Below, in pieces: positions 1 to 8,327 of a stretch of DNA of 53,396 nt. Source of the DNA: an uncultured Lachnospiraceae bacterium (lineage in GTDB: Bacteria; Bacillota; Clostridia; Lachnospirales; Lachnospiraceae). The first letter of the stretch is position 1. Every line of letters begins with the position of its first letter. Under the pieces are notes generated by a model, which saw only the letters and a program-made list of their open reading frames with translations, did no database searches and was not told the origin of the DNA. The stretch is from positions 1-53,396 of the forward strand of contig CAMOUD010000002.1 of assembly GCA_946626215.1 (NCBI GenBank), in the 5' to 3' direction. A program made the position numbers and the translations under genes.

Positions 1-30
1 TCTGAACTGACCTTCTCCTGAAACACATAC

Positions 31-76
31 GCGGCCGGACGCGTCAGGCGCCCGGCCGCTTCTTTTATTTCTTTTC
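31..76 (+). terminator. Intrinsic terminator of a gene left of the window
   Basis: A GC-rich hairpin (GCGGCCGG...CCGGCCGC with inner CGC/GGCG pairs and a GTCA loop) is followed by a T-rich run on the plus strand. No plus-strand gene lies before it here, so it probably ends a gene beyond the left edge. Confidence 0.75.
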
Positions 77-113
77 AGTTTTCTAAGGAGCCTTTCCCCG
101 GCCGTCTCCCGGC

Positions 114-623
114 TCAGACAAAGAAAAGGCACAGAAGACCCGACAGAACGCCGGCAAGGGCTCCCGCCAGGACGTCCGACAGAAAGTGGACGCCGAGAAT
201 GACCCGGAGCAGGGCCAGGATCACGCCGGCTCCCAGAAGGACCCGGCCCAGGACCGGCAGGTCCGACAGGATCAGCCAGGCCATGGCGATCACAAAGGCC
301 GAAAAGACATGGCGGCTGGGAAAGGACTGGCCCTCCTTGTCCTTGTACATGGCGGAGGGCTCCCCGAAGACCTCATAGGGCCTTTTCCTGTTGAGCTTCT
401 TCCGGACCAGGGTCAGGAGGACAAAAAAGACGCCGGGGACCAGGACGGCTCCCTCCAGGGCCTTCCATCTTCCTCCCGGGAAAAAGGACAGGGAGGCCAG
501 CAGCAGGGGATAGGAAAGAAAGACCGCCAGGGTCAGGAGCCGGTTGAAGCCGGCCAGGAAGGCCAGCAGCCGGGGCCTGGCCCTGAGGGCCTCCATCAGG
601 GCATGATAGGTCTCCTTACGCAT
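114..623 (-). CDS. PAP2-family membrane phosphatase
   Basis: This 169-aa membrane protein carries the three PAP2 signature blocks in order: KKLNRKRP, SFPSRH, and a final block of type R-x5-H-x3-D (RVILGVHFLSD). The family hydrolyses lipid phosphates such as undecaprenyl pyrophosphate or phosphatidic acid with a histidine nucleophile, the active site lying at the outer membrane face. Several hydrophobic segments alternate with the motifs, as expected. Its start overlaps the end of the upstream unknown gene by a few bases, so the two are probably translated together. The substrate cannot be told from sequence; undecaprenyl pyrophosphate recycling or lipid remodelling are both possible. Confidence 0.85.
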   Translation of the reverse strand: MRKETYHALMEALRARPRLLAFLAGFNRLLTLAVFLSYPLLLASLSFFPGGRWKALEGAVLVPGVFFVLLTLVRKKLNRKRPYEVFGEPSAMYKDKEGQSFPSRHVFSAFVIAMAWLILSDLPVLGRVLLGAGVILALLRVILGVHFLSDVLAGALAGVLSGLLCLFFV

Positions 624-972
624 CTTTTCTGAAGGAATCTACCTTGAAGACATACTCGATCCCGTTCCCGTCGGCGTACTTGCGGATCTGGGTCGCCGCG
701 TTCATGCCGGTATAGGACTCGGCCAGGACATCAAAGGGATCCTTTTCTCCTCCGCCCAGCAGGGAAAAGAGCCTCCAGCTGTTCTCGGCGTTGAACCGGT
801 AGGAATATTCATAGACAGGCTCACCGTAGAAGGCCTCCACAGAGCTGCCTTCGTCCCGGCCGCACACCTTAAAGCGGCCCTTTTCCACCACAGCCGTGAT
901 CCGGGTGGAAAAATCCTCGGACCTCTCGTCGCACAGGACCAGGGACCTGCCGTTGTAATCTGCTACGATCAT
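616..972 (-). CDS. Hypothetical protein, about 118 aa
   Basis: I do not recognise this soluble protein. The longer frame could begin at 1005, but the ATG at 972 is preceded by AGGAGGAG at about 8 nt and begins the peptide MIVADYNGRS, so that start is preferred. It has no signal peptide, membrane segment or obvious catalytic motif; predicted character is mixed alpha/beta with charged surface residues. It is co-directional with the PAP2 gene, which begins within its last codons, suggesting one transcript with the small membrane protein upstream at 1042-1359. Function unknown. Confidence 0.6.
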   Translation of the reverse strand: MIVADYNGRSLVLCDERSEDFSTRITAVVEKGRFKVCGRDEGSSVEAFYGEPVYEYSYRFNAENSWRLFSLLGGGEKDPFDVLAESYTGMNAATQIRKYADGNGIEYVFKVDSFRKDA

Positions 973-1041
973 GGTCTTATCTCCTCCTTGCCATAGTAGT
1001 CCCATGATAGCAGAAAGCCGGGTGTTTGTGAAGAAGCCCCT

Positions 1042-1359
1042 TCAGGCGGCCGCCGCCTGCCTGGCCCGGCGGAGGGCCCTCCTTTTCCGGATCCCGGCCC
1101 GCTTCCTTTCCTTATAGTATTCCCGGGGCGTCGGGGCCAGAAAGAGCTCGGCGGCAAAATACCAGCCGGTCACCCCGAAGAAGGAGGCGGCCAGGAAGAA
1201 GGGCCAGGCGGCCCAGAGGGTCCAGGCGGCGGTCCCGGCGAAGACGGCCAGAAGGGCCCCGTGGATGAGCAGGGACCGGTTCCGGATCCGGACCGCGTCC
1301 CGGTAGGCGAGCCTCATGCCCATGATCGAAATCCTGTAGTCTGTTCCCTTCTGTCTCAT
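1042..1359 (-). CDS. Small membrane protein with two hydrophobic segments
   Basis: This 105-aa protein has a short charged N-terminus, two closely spaced hydrophobic stretches around residues 30-70 forming a likely hairpin in the membrane, and a very basic C-terminal tail rich in Arg and Lys (KRAGIRKRRALRR). A clear AAAGGAGG site precedes the ATG. The family is not recognisable by eye. It is the first gene of a probable three-gene minus-strand run ending with the PAP2 phosphatase. The basic tail probably stays in the cytoplasm and could contact lipid head groups or nucleic acid, but that is only inference. Confidence 0.6.
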   Translation of the reverse strand: MRQKGTDYRISIMGMRLAYRDAVRIRNRSLLIHGALLAVFAGTAAWTLWAAWPFFLAASFFGVTGWYFAAELFLAPTPREYYKERKRAGIRKRRALRRARQAAAA

Positions 1360-1499
1360 GTCCCTTCCTCCTTTGCTCGGGTCTTAAGGGGCCCGGCCTG
1401 ATCCGGGATCCCGTCCGGCAGGGCCCTGCCTGCCTGACACCCCTATAAAACCAGATCCGGTGTGCATAAATAAAGACATCAGAAGGGATAAATCTAAAC

Positions 1500-1528
1500 T
1501 TTTCATAAACAATCATTCGGGGTATACT
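1500..1528 (+). promoter_or_regulatory. Promoter of the WYL regulator gene
   Basis: TTTTCA (1500-1505), a 17-bp spacer and TATACT (1523-1528) lie 40 bp before the ATG of the WYL gene. The -35 box matches the consensus at four of six bases and the -10 box at five of six. Confidence 0.65.
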
Positions 1529-1567
1529 GGAAGCATACAGCTGACAGGGATTCTGAAAGGAGCAGCC

Positions 1568-2566
1568 ATGCAGGACGGAAAACTGGAGATCCTATACCTG
1601 ATGAAGATCCTGACCGAGGAGACGGACAAAGACCACGCCCTCAACGCCCAGGACCTGGTCCGGATCCTGGACCAGCGCTTTGACATTTCCGTCAGGAGCC
1701 GGACCATCTACAGCGACATTGCCAGGCTCCGCCGCTACGGGATCCCGGTGGAACAGAAGCGGGGCAGCCGGTACGGCTACTACGTGGAGGACCGCCTCTT
1801 CTCTCTCCCGGAGCTCAAGCTCCTGGTGGACGCGGTCCAGGCCTCCAAGTTCATCACCATCTCCAAGTCCGAGGTCCTGATCGGCAAGCTGGAGGGCCTG
1901 GCGGGCCGCCGGGACGCCGCCTCCCTCCAGCGCCAGGTCTTCATCTACAACCGGACCAAGGCCGAGAACGAGACCATCTATACCTCCGTGGACCTGATCC
2001 ATGCCGCCATGAACCGGGACCGGCAGATCTCCTTCCGCTACTGCGCCTGGACCCCGGACAAAAAGCTCAGGCCCCGCCGGGGCGGAGCCTTCTATATCCT
2101 CTCCCCCTGGAGCCTGACCTGGGACGAGGGCAACTATTACCTGGTGGCCTTCGACGCCGTCACAGGCCAGATCCGCCACTACCGGGTCGACAAGATGCAG
2201 GACATGACCCTGACGGACCTGCCCCGGAAGGGCCGGGAACGGTTCGAGGACTTTGACCTGGCCGCCTTCTCCCGCAAGACCTTTTCCATGTACGCGGGGC
2301 CGGACAGGACCGTGACCCTCCGCTGCCGGAACGAACTGGCCGGGGTCCTGATCGACCGGTTCGGCCAGGACATCATGACCGTCCCCGCCGGGGAGGGCTT
2401 CTTCCGCACCCACGTGACCGTGGCCGTCAGTCCCCAGTTCTACGGCTGGGTAACGGGCATCGGGGAGGGCCTGACCATCGAGGGCCCCGCCTCCGTCCGG
2501 GACGGCTACCGGATCTATCTGGAGCAGATCCTGGCGGGCTTTTCTTCCGACAGGATCCCGGACTGA
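1568..2566 (+). CDS. WYL-domain transcriptional regulator
   Basis: The 332-aa product begins with a winged-helix segment (LMKILTEETDKDHALNAQDL... followed by SVRSRTIYSDIARLRRYGI), the usual DeoR/HTH_11-like DNA-binding domain of this family. The C-terminal half is a WYL domain (ISFRYCAWTPD, then a segment around SPWSLTWDEGNYYLVAF and HYRVDKM). WYL domains are ligand-sensing modules, in characterised cases binding nucleotides or nucleic acid. The ATG at 1568 is chosen because GGAG lies 5-6 nt before it; an in-frame extension to 1460 lacks such a site and would run across the promoter. It faces the HD-TGS gene tail to tail, so its target could be itself, the minus-strand genes 1042-1359, or distant genes. 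Confidence 0.88.
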   Translation: MQDGKLEILYLMKILTEETDKDHALNAQDLVRILDQRFDISVRSRTIYSDIARLRRYGIPVEQKRGSRYGYYVEDRLFSLPELKLLVDAVQASKFITISKSEVLIGKLEGLAGRRDAASLQRQVFIYNRTKAENETIYTSVDLIHAAMNRDRQISFRYCAWTPDKKLRPRRGGAFYILSPWSLTWDEGNYYLVAFDAVTGQIRHYRVDKMQDMTLTDLPRKGRERFEDFDLAAFSRKTFSMYAGPDRTVTLRCRNELAGVLIDRFGQDIMTVPAGEGFFRTHVTVAVSPQFYGWVTGIGEGLTIEGPASVRDGYRIYLEQILAGFSSDRIPD

Positions 2567-2598
2567 AGACCGGACTGCATCCAGGACTGAACAAAGGA

Positions 2599-2638
2599 CC
2601 GCCCTGTTTCCGCCTCCCGGGAGGCAGGAACAGGGCGG
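2599..2638. terminator. Hairpin between convergent genes
   Basis: CCGCCCTGTT pairs with AACAGGGCGG, and the inner GCCTCCCGGGAGGC extends the stem. It lies between the convergent WYL and HD-TGS genes. Neither side has a clear T-run, so it may be a weak or factor-assisted terminator for both. Confidence 0.45.
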
Positions 2639-2693
2639 CTGATGATCTAACAGGATTCTTCCGCGGTCAGGGACCCGGCTTCCGGGGCATGCC

Positions 2694-4172
2694 TCAGTCT
2701 CCGTCCTTCTGGGCGATCCCGTTCCTTTCAAAGTACTTGACCAGACGGGAAATGGCGCGGCTGGTCCGGAGGTAGTTGAAGGAATGGATGTTGGCGGTCA
2801 CATGGTCCGTGGTGACCACCTCCACCGTATCGCCCTCCTGGAGGCGGGTATAGGCCTGGAGATGGGTCTTGTTGAAGTTGATCATGGCGTAGTCGAAATG
2901 CAGGCCCACCTCGGAATGGATCATGAAGGCGAAGTCCAGGACCGTGGCTCCCTTGTCGATGAAGGTGCCGGACCCGTCCCGGCGGAAGACCTTGATCTTT
3001 TCATTGTAGGTATCGGTGGGGTTGACCTCGTTGACGTCCGTGTAGGGGGTCATCTCGGCCGAATCCGCGGCCCTGCCCAGGCGGAACTTGAGCTGGTCCT
3101 TCTGGGTCCTGAGGAAGAGCCGGTAGAGGTTGTCGAACCGGTCCGCCAGGAGGAGGTAGGTGGCGTCGTTGTGGGCCGTCCTGTTGATCCGAAGGACCGT
3201 GATCCCCTCTTTTTCCAGAGCCGTCTCATAGAAGAGGAAGAAGACGTCGTAGAGGGACTTGTCCGGCGTATAGACCAGGGCGTCATCCGAATAGATGAGG
3301 GTCAGGTCATAAAGGGGGACATTCTCCTTGTTGAAGAGCCGGCCGAATTCCTGGGACAGGTTGCCGGCCCGGCTGGTTATGTTCCGGAAGATCGAATAGG
3401 AGTAGCGGTGGGCCAGCTGGAAGTCCAGCACGTAGCGGCGGGCCCCCGTCAGGGAGTCTTCCACGCCCTCGTCGCCCAGGAAGACGTCCACCAGGGTCTG
3501 GATCGTCTTCTCGCTGGAGTTGTAGTTGCGCTCCAGCAGCTCCTCATAGAGCTGGCCGATCCTGGTATGGTGGGCCCTGTGCTCGATGGCAAAGCAGAGG
3601 TCCTCCAGGTCCTCCGCCAGCTCATAGGCCCCCTCCTCCACGATCATGGGGACCAGGATGTCCCGGGTATGGCGGGCCTTGGCCAGCTGCTTGGCCTCCG
3701 GCAGGGCAAAGATGGTATGGAGGTTGTCCAGCCTGTCCGCCGTCTTGATAAAGAGGGCGGAATCGGAGATATTGCGCTGGAGCTTGGCGTCCGTCAGGGC
3801 GTCCAGCTCCTCCTTGGACATCTTCTGCCGGCTCTGGAGCTCCCGCTTGACCTCCGAGACCGCGTCCACCAGATAGGCCGTATCATGGCCGAACTGGCTC
3901 CTGACCTCATCCACCGTCACCCCGCAGTCCTCCACCACGTCATGGAGCAGGGCCGCGATCACGACCTCGTCCCCCAGGCCCCACTGGGCCACGTAGCGGG
4001 CGACCCGCATGGGATGCTTGATATAGGCCTCGCCGCTCTTGCGGTACTGGCCTTCATGGCGGACAGAGGCGAACTGATAGGCCTTCTCCAGGGCCTTTCG
4101 GTTGTAGAGGCGGTGGTAGGACTCGATGGCGGCGATGATCTCCCGGAATTCACATTCCATTCTGTACATCAT
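2694..4172 (-). CDS. HD-TGS protein, ppGpp-hydrolase-like without synthetase
   Basis: This 492-aa protein has an HD phosphohydrolase domain in the first ~200 residues closely matching RelA/SpoT: RHEGQYRKSGEAYIKHP, ALLHDVVED and FIKTADRLDNLHT. The metal and catalytic positions (R44, H53, H77-D78, E81-D82, D146, N150) are all present and fall at almost the same numbers as in Rel. Residues ~390-455 form a TGS domain (starting EKIKVFRRDG). The ~200 residues between show none of the RelA/SpoT synthetase motifs I would expect, and no ACT domain follows. It may degrade (p)ppGpp or another nucleotide under TGS control. Its ATG overlaps the stop of the HTH gene by 4 bp (ATGA), so the two are translationally coupled. 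Confidence 0.8.
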   Translation of the reverse strand: MMYRMECEFREIIAAIESYHRLYNRKALEKAYQFASVRHEGQYRKSGEAYIKHPMRVARYVAQWGLGDEVVIAALLHDVVEDCGVTVDEVRSQFGHDTAYLVDAVSEVKRELQSRQKMSKEELDALTDAKLQRNISDSALFIKTADRLDNLHTIFALPEAKQLAKARHTRDILVPMIVEEGAYELAEDLEDLCFAIEHRAHHTRIGQLYEELLERNYNSSEKTIQTLVDVFLGDEGVEDSLTGARRYVLDFQLAHRYSYSIFRNITSRAGNLSQEFGRLFNKENVPLYDLTLIYSDDALVYTPDKSLYDVFFLFYETALEKEGITVLRINRTAHNDATYLLLADRFDNLYRLFLRTQKDQLKFRLGRAADSAEMTPYTDVNEVNPTDTYNEKIKVFRRDGSGTFIDKGATVLDFAFMIHSEVGLHFDYAMINFNKTHLQAYTRLQEGDTVEVVTTDHVTANIHSFNYLRTSRAISRLVKYFERNGIAQKDGD

Positions 4173-5290
4173 TCACCTGCTTTCTCGGTATCGATCTCAT
4201 GGACGGCCGCGGTCTCGGCAGCCCCGCGGAGCAGGTCATCCGCCTCCGCGACGCTTTCCTCCTTTACGAAATGATACCAGCTGTCGTCGTCCCGGCCTGA
4301 GACCTTGGCGTAGCGGAAAAGGTTCCGTTCCATGTTGCGCCGGACGGCCCTTTCGATGTTGGCCCGGATGATGATGTTCTTCTGGGCGGCCGTCAGGTCT
4401 CCTGCCACAGGCTCTGTCATGTTCTCAAAGACCGCCAGGATCTCCTCGGTCTCCTCCTCCACATTGACAGGAGGGACGCTGAGCAGGAGGTGATAGTGGA
4501 TCTCCTCCTCGGAGACATCCAGGGGCATGCGGGAGATGCCCATGAACTGGACGGTGGGAGTGGACTCCCGTCCCCGGGAGACCGAATTGATGGTGCCGAT
4601 GCCGCCCTTGAAGTTGGTCTTGTTGGAATCCACCCGGTAAAAGATGGCCAGGGCCCTGTCCTTTTCCCCGTACTTCATGGTCAGGAACATATGGTGCTGG
4701 GTCAGGGTCACGTCCCCGATATAGAATTCCAGCTCCTCATGGCCGTTCATGTAGGCCATGACCTTGCGGGAATCCTTCTGGCTGCGGACCAGCCTGTGGA
4801 TGGCGGCGGCGTTCTCCCTGTCCGGAATGCCCATGACCGCGCAGCAGTTGAACCTGGCCTCTCTTCCGTCCTCGGAGTCCTCATAGATATGGAGAACGCC
4901 GAATTTCAGGGATCTGGCAGGTGAATTGTAGTCGGCCCCCATGTACTTGCCTGTATCCAGATAGTAGGCACAGTAGCTGCCGCAGTACTTCCGATAGCTG
5001 GCCCTTTCCTTTTCGCTGATGACCTCCGGGATCATCTGGGCCGTCTGCATGCGGGTGAAAAGAAGTTCATCGATGCTGATGCCGTAGATCCTGTGGAAGC
5101 GGATCAGGAACTCTGTGGAGGGCATGGTGTTGCCGTTGCAGTAGCCGGAGATGGTGGATTCCACCATGCCGGTATTCCTGGCAAGGTCCTTCTGGGTCAT
5201 CCGGTTGGCCTTGAGGAATTCCCGGAGATTGTCCGGGAAGTAAAGTCTGGCAGACTGCGGACTGTCTGCTGTCTTTTTTCCCTGTGTCAT
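4169..5290 (-). CDS. XRE-type HTH protein with large unknown C-terminal domain
   Basis: Residues ~19-76 are a Cro/C1-type helix-turn-helix (LREFLKANRMTQKDLARNTG, then STISGYCNG and GISIDELLF). The remaining ~290 residues are not a family I recognise; they are rich in aromatic and beta-forming stretches and may be a ligand-binding region. The ATG is preceded by GGGGAGG. The gene is the first of a two-gene operon with the HD-TGS protein and overlaps it by 4 bp, a layout that suggests the HTH protein and the nucleotide hydrolase act on one signal. Autoregulation is likely but no clear operator palindrome is visible upstream. The HTH call is firm; the rest is unknown. Confidence 0.8.
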   Translation of the reverse strand: MTQGKKTADSPQSARLYFPDNLREFLKANRMTQKDLARNTGMVESTISGYCNGNTMPSTEFLIRFHRIYGISIDELLFTRMQTAQMIPEVISEKERASYRKYCGSYCAYYLDTGKYMGADYNSPARSLKFGVLHIYEDSEDGREARFNCCAVMGIPDRENAAAIHRLVRSQKDSRKVMAYMNGHEELEFYIGDVTLTQHHMFLTMKYGEKDRALAIFYRVDSNKTNFKGGIGTINSVSRGRESTPTVQFMGISRMPLDVSEEEIHYHLLLSVPPVNVEEETEEILAVFENMTEPVAGDLTAAQKNIIIRANIERAVRRNMERNLFRYAKVSGRDDDSWYHFVKEESVAEADDLLRGAAETAAVHEIDTEKAGE

Positions 5291-5350
5291 TGCTTTTCCT
5301 CCCCTTATACTGGTTTTTTGTCTGCACTGACATGCCTTTTTATGTATGCC

Positions 5351-5379
5351 ATTATACGTCAGACGATAGAGGTTGGCAA
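5351..5379 (-). promoter_or_regulatory. Promoter of the HTH / HD-TGS operon
   Basis: Reading the minus strand, TTGCCA (5379-5374), a 17-bp spacer and TATAAT (5356-5351) lie about 60 bp before the HTH gene ATG. The rest of the gap 5291-5587 is AT-rich and holds only this promoter and the terminator at 5508-5540. Confidence 0.8.
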
Positions 5380-5507
5380 TGTGAAATCTTCAGAAAATTC
5401 ATCGTTTTCATTTCGCTCCATCGGTTTTTCCGAACACTCCGGCAGTATGCGCTTCCCTCCTTCAGATTTTTTATAAATTCTTTCGAAATAATTACAAAAT
5501 TCTTACA

Positions 5508-5540
5508 TAAAAAGACGGGCAGAGAAATAATCTCTGCCCG
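5508..5540 (-). terminator. Terminator of the malQ-trmD operon
   Basis: On the minus strand CGGGCAGAGA and TCTCTGCCCG pair around a short AT loop and are followed by TCTTTTTATG. It ends transcription coming from malQ, trmD and the small gene at 5588-5839. Confidence 0.9.
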
Positions 5541-5587
5541 GATCTCTGTTCTTATGCATGGCTTCCGGCCCGGAGGCCGGCCCTTTC

Positions 5588-5839
5588 TCAGGCCTGGGGG
5601 TCCTGGCCTCCGCCGAGGCTCTTCAGCTCCTCCAGAAGGGCCAGGTCTTCTTCGGTGATCCTGATATTGCAGGTCACGGGCGCCTGGCCGGGCTTGGTCA
5701 CGGAGACCTCAAAGACCGTATCGGCCGGGACTCCGCCCAGGATCTCGTTCCTGAAAAAGGCTACTGCCTTGGGATGGCGGGCCGTGAATTCACCGCGCAT
5801 CTTCATCAGCTTCATCAGTGCCATAGGATTGACTGCCAT
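5588..5839 (-). CDS. Small hypothetical protein downstream of trmD
   Basis: The 83-aa product starts MAVNPMALMKLMKMRGEF with an amphipathic helix, followed by a beta-like segment (TVFEVSVTKPG) and a short terminal helix. I do not recognise the family. The ATG at 5839 is chosen because AAAGGAG lies 6 nt before it; the frame is open further upstream but without a ribosome-binding site. It overlaps the last ~50 bases of trmD in another frame, and a strong terminator follows, so it is the last gene of the malQ-trmD operon. No membrane segment. Function unknown. Confidence 0.65.
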   Translation of the reverse strand: MAVNPMALMKLMKMRGEFTARHPKAVAFFRNEILGGVPADTVFEVSVTKPGQAPVTCNIRITEEDLALLEELKSLGGGQDPQA

Positions 5840-6578
5840 TGGTGCTCCTTTCTTCTTCCCGGATCTCTTCAAGTAGCCGGGCCTCCTCCCCTGTCAGGGT
5901 TTTCTTCTCCAGAAGGTCGGGCCTGAAGCGGAGGGTCTCCCGCAGGGACTCCTTCAGGCGCCAGATCCGGATCCTTTCGTGGTGGCCCGACAAAAGGACC
6001 TCCGGGACCTTCCTGCCCCGCCAGAGGGCGGGCTGGGTATACTGGGGATATTCCAGAAGACCGTTCTCAAAGGACTCCTCCTCCGCGCTCCCTTCCTTCA
6101 GGTTCCCCTCCAGAAGGCGCAGGACCGAGTCCGCCACGGCCATGGCGGGGATCTCTCCTCCGGTCAGGACATAGTCCCCCAGGGAGATCCGCATGTCGAC
6201 CCGGTCATAGAGCCTGGCGTCCATGCCCTCATAGCGGCCGCAGACCAGGATCAGGTGGCGGCAGCGGGACAGGTCCCTGGCCGTCCTCTGGTCATAGGGC
6301 AGGCCGGCCGGGACCAGGGCGGCCCGGACGACGCCCTCCGAGGGCCCCCGGCGGACTGCCTCCTCCATGGCCCTCATGACCGGCTCCGGCCTGAGGAGAA
6401 GCCCCCGGCCCCCGCCGAAGGGGGAATCATCGATATGCCGGAAGCTCCCTCCGGCAAAGGGCCTGATATCCAGGATCTCGACCTGGCCCAGGCCTCTTTC
6501 CCGGGCCCTTTCCACCACATGGGAGGTCAGAAAGCCCCGGAAAAGATCCGGACACATGGTCAGGATGGTGATCTTCAA
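5790..6578 (-). CDS. trmD: tRNA (guanine37-N1)-methyltransferase TrmD
   Basis: TrmD methylates N1 of G37 next to the anticodon using S-adenosylmethionine, preventing +1 frameshifting. The 262-aa protein has the family hallmarks: start MKITILTMCPDLF, RHIDDSPFGGGRGLLLRPEP, the trefoil-knot cofactor site LVCGRYEGMD, ISLGDYVLTGGEIPAMA, and the C-terminal LLSGHHERIRIWR. Length is normal (about 240-260 aa). Its ATG overlaps the malQ stop by 4 bp, so it depends on malQ transcription and coupling. trmD more usually sits with rimM, rplS and rpsP; none is nearby, so the placement beside malQ is unusual. Confidence 0.97.
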   Translation of the reverse strand: MKITILTMCPDLFRGFLTSHVVERARERGLGQVEILDIRPFAGGSFRHIDDSPFGGGRGLLLRPEPVMRAMEEAVRRGPSEGVVRAALVPAGLPYDQRTARDLSRCRHLILVCGRYEGMDARLYDRVDMRISLGDYVLTGGEIPAMAVADSVLRLLEGNLKEGSAEEESFENGLLEYPQYTQPALWRGRKVPEVLLSGHHERIRIWRLKESLRETLRFRPDLLEKKTLTGEEARLLEEIREEERSTNGSQSYGTDEADEDAR

Positions 6579-8101
6579 GCCTCCGTCTCCTCTTCCTTTT
6601 CCGGCGCAGGGATCCTGCCGTAGAGAGCGGCCAGCTCCCGGATGCTGCGGGCCAGGTTGTCAGAAAGGAAGTTGGCGGGCAGTCTCCACTGCCAGTTGCT
6701 GCCGATGGTGCCGGGCTCGTTGATCCTGGCTTCCTTCCCCTTGACCAGGTAGTCCTGGAGGGGCACGATGCACAGGTCGGCCGGAGACCGGTAGGCCTCC
6801 CGGATGAAGTCCCAGACGAACTGGCCGTAGTCCGTATTCACCGAGTTGATGAAGCGGCGGGCAAAGTCCCTGTCATGGTCGCTGGTCTCTTCGATCCAGG
6901 CCCTTGTGGTGGTATTGTCATGGGTCCCCGTATAGACCACGCAGTTGCGCTCATGCCGGTAGGTCAGGTACCAGGAGGATTCCGACCAGTCGAAGGCGTA
7001 CTGGAGGACCTTCATGCCGGGGAAGCCCGTATCCTTTAAGAGCTTCTGGCTGGACTTGGTGATCTCGCCCAGGTCCTCGGCGATGATCTCCAGGTCTCCC
7101 AGCTCCTTTTTCAGGGCCCGGAAGAAGGACATGCCGGGGCCCTTGCAGAGCGTCCCGTTCTCGGCGGTCTCATCCCCGTAGGGGACCTCGTAGTAGGAAT
7201 CAAAGCCGTTGAAGTGGTCGATCCGGATCACGTCCATCATCTCGTAGCTGCGGCGGATCCGGCGGATCCACCAGTCATAGCCGGACTTCTTCAGGACCTT
7301 CCAGTCATAGATGGGATTGCCCCAGAGCTGGCCCGTCTTCGAATGGGCATCCGGAGGGCAGCCCGCCACTACGACAGGGACCAGGTCCTTGTCAAAGCGG
7401 AAGATCTCGGGATGGGCCCAGCTGTCCACCGAGTCCATGGCCGCGTAGAAGGGGATGTCGCCGATGATCCTGACGCCCTTTTCGGCCGCATAGGCCCTGA
7501 GGGCCCGCAGCTGCTGGTCGAACTTATACTGGACAAAGCAGAAGAAGGCGATGGTGTCGGCCCTCTCCAGACGGATCTCCTCCATGGCGTCGGGATCCCT
7601 GTCCCTGTCCGCGTCGAACCAGTCGGTCCAGGCGTAGCCGTGATATTTTTCCTTAAAGGCCATATAGAGGGCGTAGTCCTTCAGCCAGAAGGATTCCCTC
7701 TTCAGGAAGTCCAGGTAGTCCCTGTCCCTGTCCAGGCCCTGGCTGCGGAAGCGGCCGAAGGCGGTCCTGAGCAGGTCAAGCCGGTTGTTGTAGAGGGCGC
7801 CGTAGTCGACCCTCTCCTCATCCTTGCCGAAATCCCGGCTCCAGCACTCATCCCAGGTCAGAAGGCCCTCCTGGATCAGGGTCTCGGGGGATACGAAATA
7901 GGGGTTGCCCGCGAAGGCGGACACGCACTGGTAGGGGGAATCGCCGAAGCCCGTGGGGCCGAAGGGAAGGACCTGCCAGTAGGTCTGGCCGGAGGCCGCG
8001 AGGAAATCAACAAAGTCAAATGCTTCCTGTGAAAAACAACCGATACCGAACCTGGAAGGCAGGGAGGATATCGGAAATAAAATACCGCTTGCTCGAGTCA
8101 T
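6575..8101 (-). CDS. malQ: 4-alpha-glucanotransferase (amylomaltase)
   Basis: MalQ transfers alpha-1,4-glucan segments between maltodextrins in the cytoplasm (GH77). The 508-aa protein has the usual length and the three catalytic carboxylates in their motifs: the nucleophile Asp in VIRIDHFNGFDSYY, the acid/base Glu in IIAEDLGEIT, and the third Asp in GTHDNTTTRAW. The N-terminus GILFPISSLPSRFGIG is typical. It is the first gene of a malQ-trmD-small protein operon, with its own promoter at 8151-8179 and AAGGAG 10 nt before the ATG. No maltose transporter or glycogen gene is adjacent. Confidence 0.97.
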   Translation of the reverse strand: MTRASGILFPISSLPSRFGIGCFSQEAFDFVDFLAASGQTYWQVLPFGPTGFGDSPYQCVSAFAGNPYFVSPETLIQEGLLTWDECWSRDFGKDEERVDYGALYNNRLDLLRTAFGRFRSQGLDRDRDYLDFLKRESFWLKDYALYMAFKEKYHGYAWTDWFDADRDRDPDAMEEIRLERADTIAFFCFVQYKFDQQLRALRAYAAEKGVRIIGDIPFYAAMDSVDSWAHPEIFRFDKDLVPVVVAGCPPDAHSKTGQLWGNPIYDWKVLKKSGYDWWIRRIRRSYEMMDVIRIDHFNGFDSYYEVPYGDETAENGTLCKGPGMSFFRALKKELGDLEIIAEDLGEITKSSQKLLKDTGFPGMKVLQYAFDWSESSWYLTYRHERNCVVYTGTHDNTTTRAWIEETSDHDRDFARRFINSVNTDYGQFVWDFIREAYRSPADLCIVPLQDYLVKGKEARINEPGTIGSNWQWRLPANFLSDNLARSIRELAALYGRIPAPEKEEETEA

Positions 8102-8150
8102 ACTGTTTATGCTCCTTCATTTATTAAGGGAACCGAAGTCCCCCTTGATG

Positions 8151-8179
8151 ATTATAGGGAGGACCCCCTCAAAAGTCAA
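8151..8179 (-). promoter_or_regulatory. Promoter of malQ-trmD
   Basis: Minus strand TTGACT (8179-8174), 17-bp spacer, TATAAT (8156-8151), about 50 bp before malQ. This near-consensus promoter lies downstream of the terminator at 8231-8270, so malQ does not need read-through. Confidence 0.88.
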
Positions 8180-8230
8180 ACCGGCCCCGTCTCTCAGGGA
8201 CCTCAGACCGCCAACAATATTTTCCGGCAG

Positions 8231-8270
8231 CAAAAAGACTCCGGCAGGTCCCATCCAGGACCTGCCGGAG
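8231..8270 (-). terminator. Intrinsic terminator upstream of malQ
   Basis: A perfect 13-bp stem (CTCCGGCAGGTCC / GGACCTGCCGGAG) with a 6-nt loop is followed on the minus strand by TCTTTTTG. It ends transcripts from the short RNA locus at 8271-8325 and probably from the lipoprotein gene at 8436-9572. Confidence 0.92.
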
Positions 8271-8325
8271 CCATTTTCCCCTATGATCTGCGAGGGCAGT
8301 TGAATAGCCGTTCGCTTTCACCCTC
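8231..8325 (-). ncRNA. Candidate ~90-nt small RNA or orphan leader
   Basis: A good promoter (8328-8357) on the minus strand would start transcription near 8321-8325, and the strong terminator at 8231-8270 would end it about 90 nt later. No reading frame of useful length lies between. The 5' GAGGG (8325-8321) can pair with CCCTC (8296-8292), enclosing a ~24-nt loop region, and a smaller CTGC/GCAG hairpin follows. The rest of the gap 8271-8435 is AT-rich. I could not match it to a riboswitch or small-RNA family I know. It could be a trans-acting RNA, or a leader controlling read-through into malQ. Confidence 0.5.
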
Positions 8326-8327
8326 TA

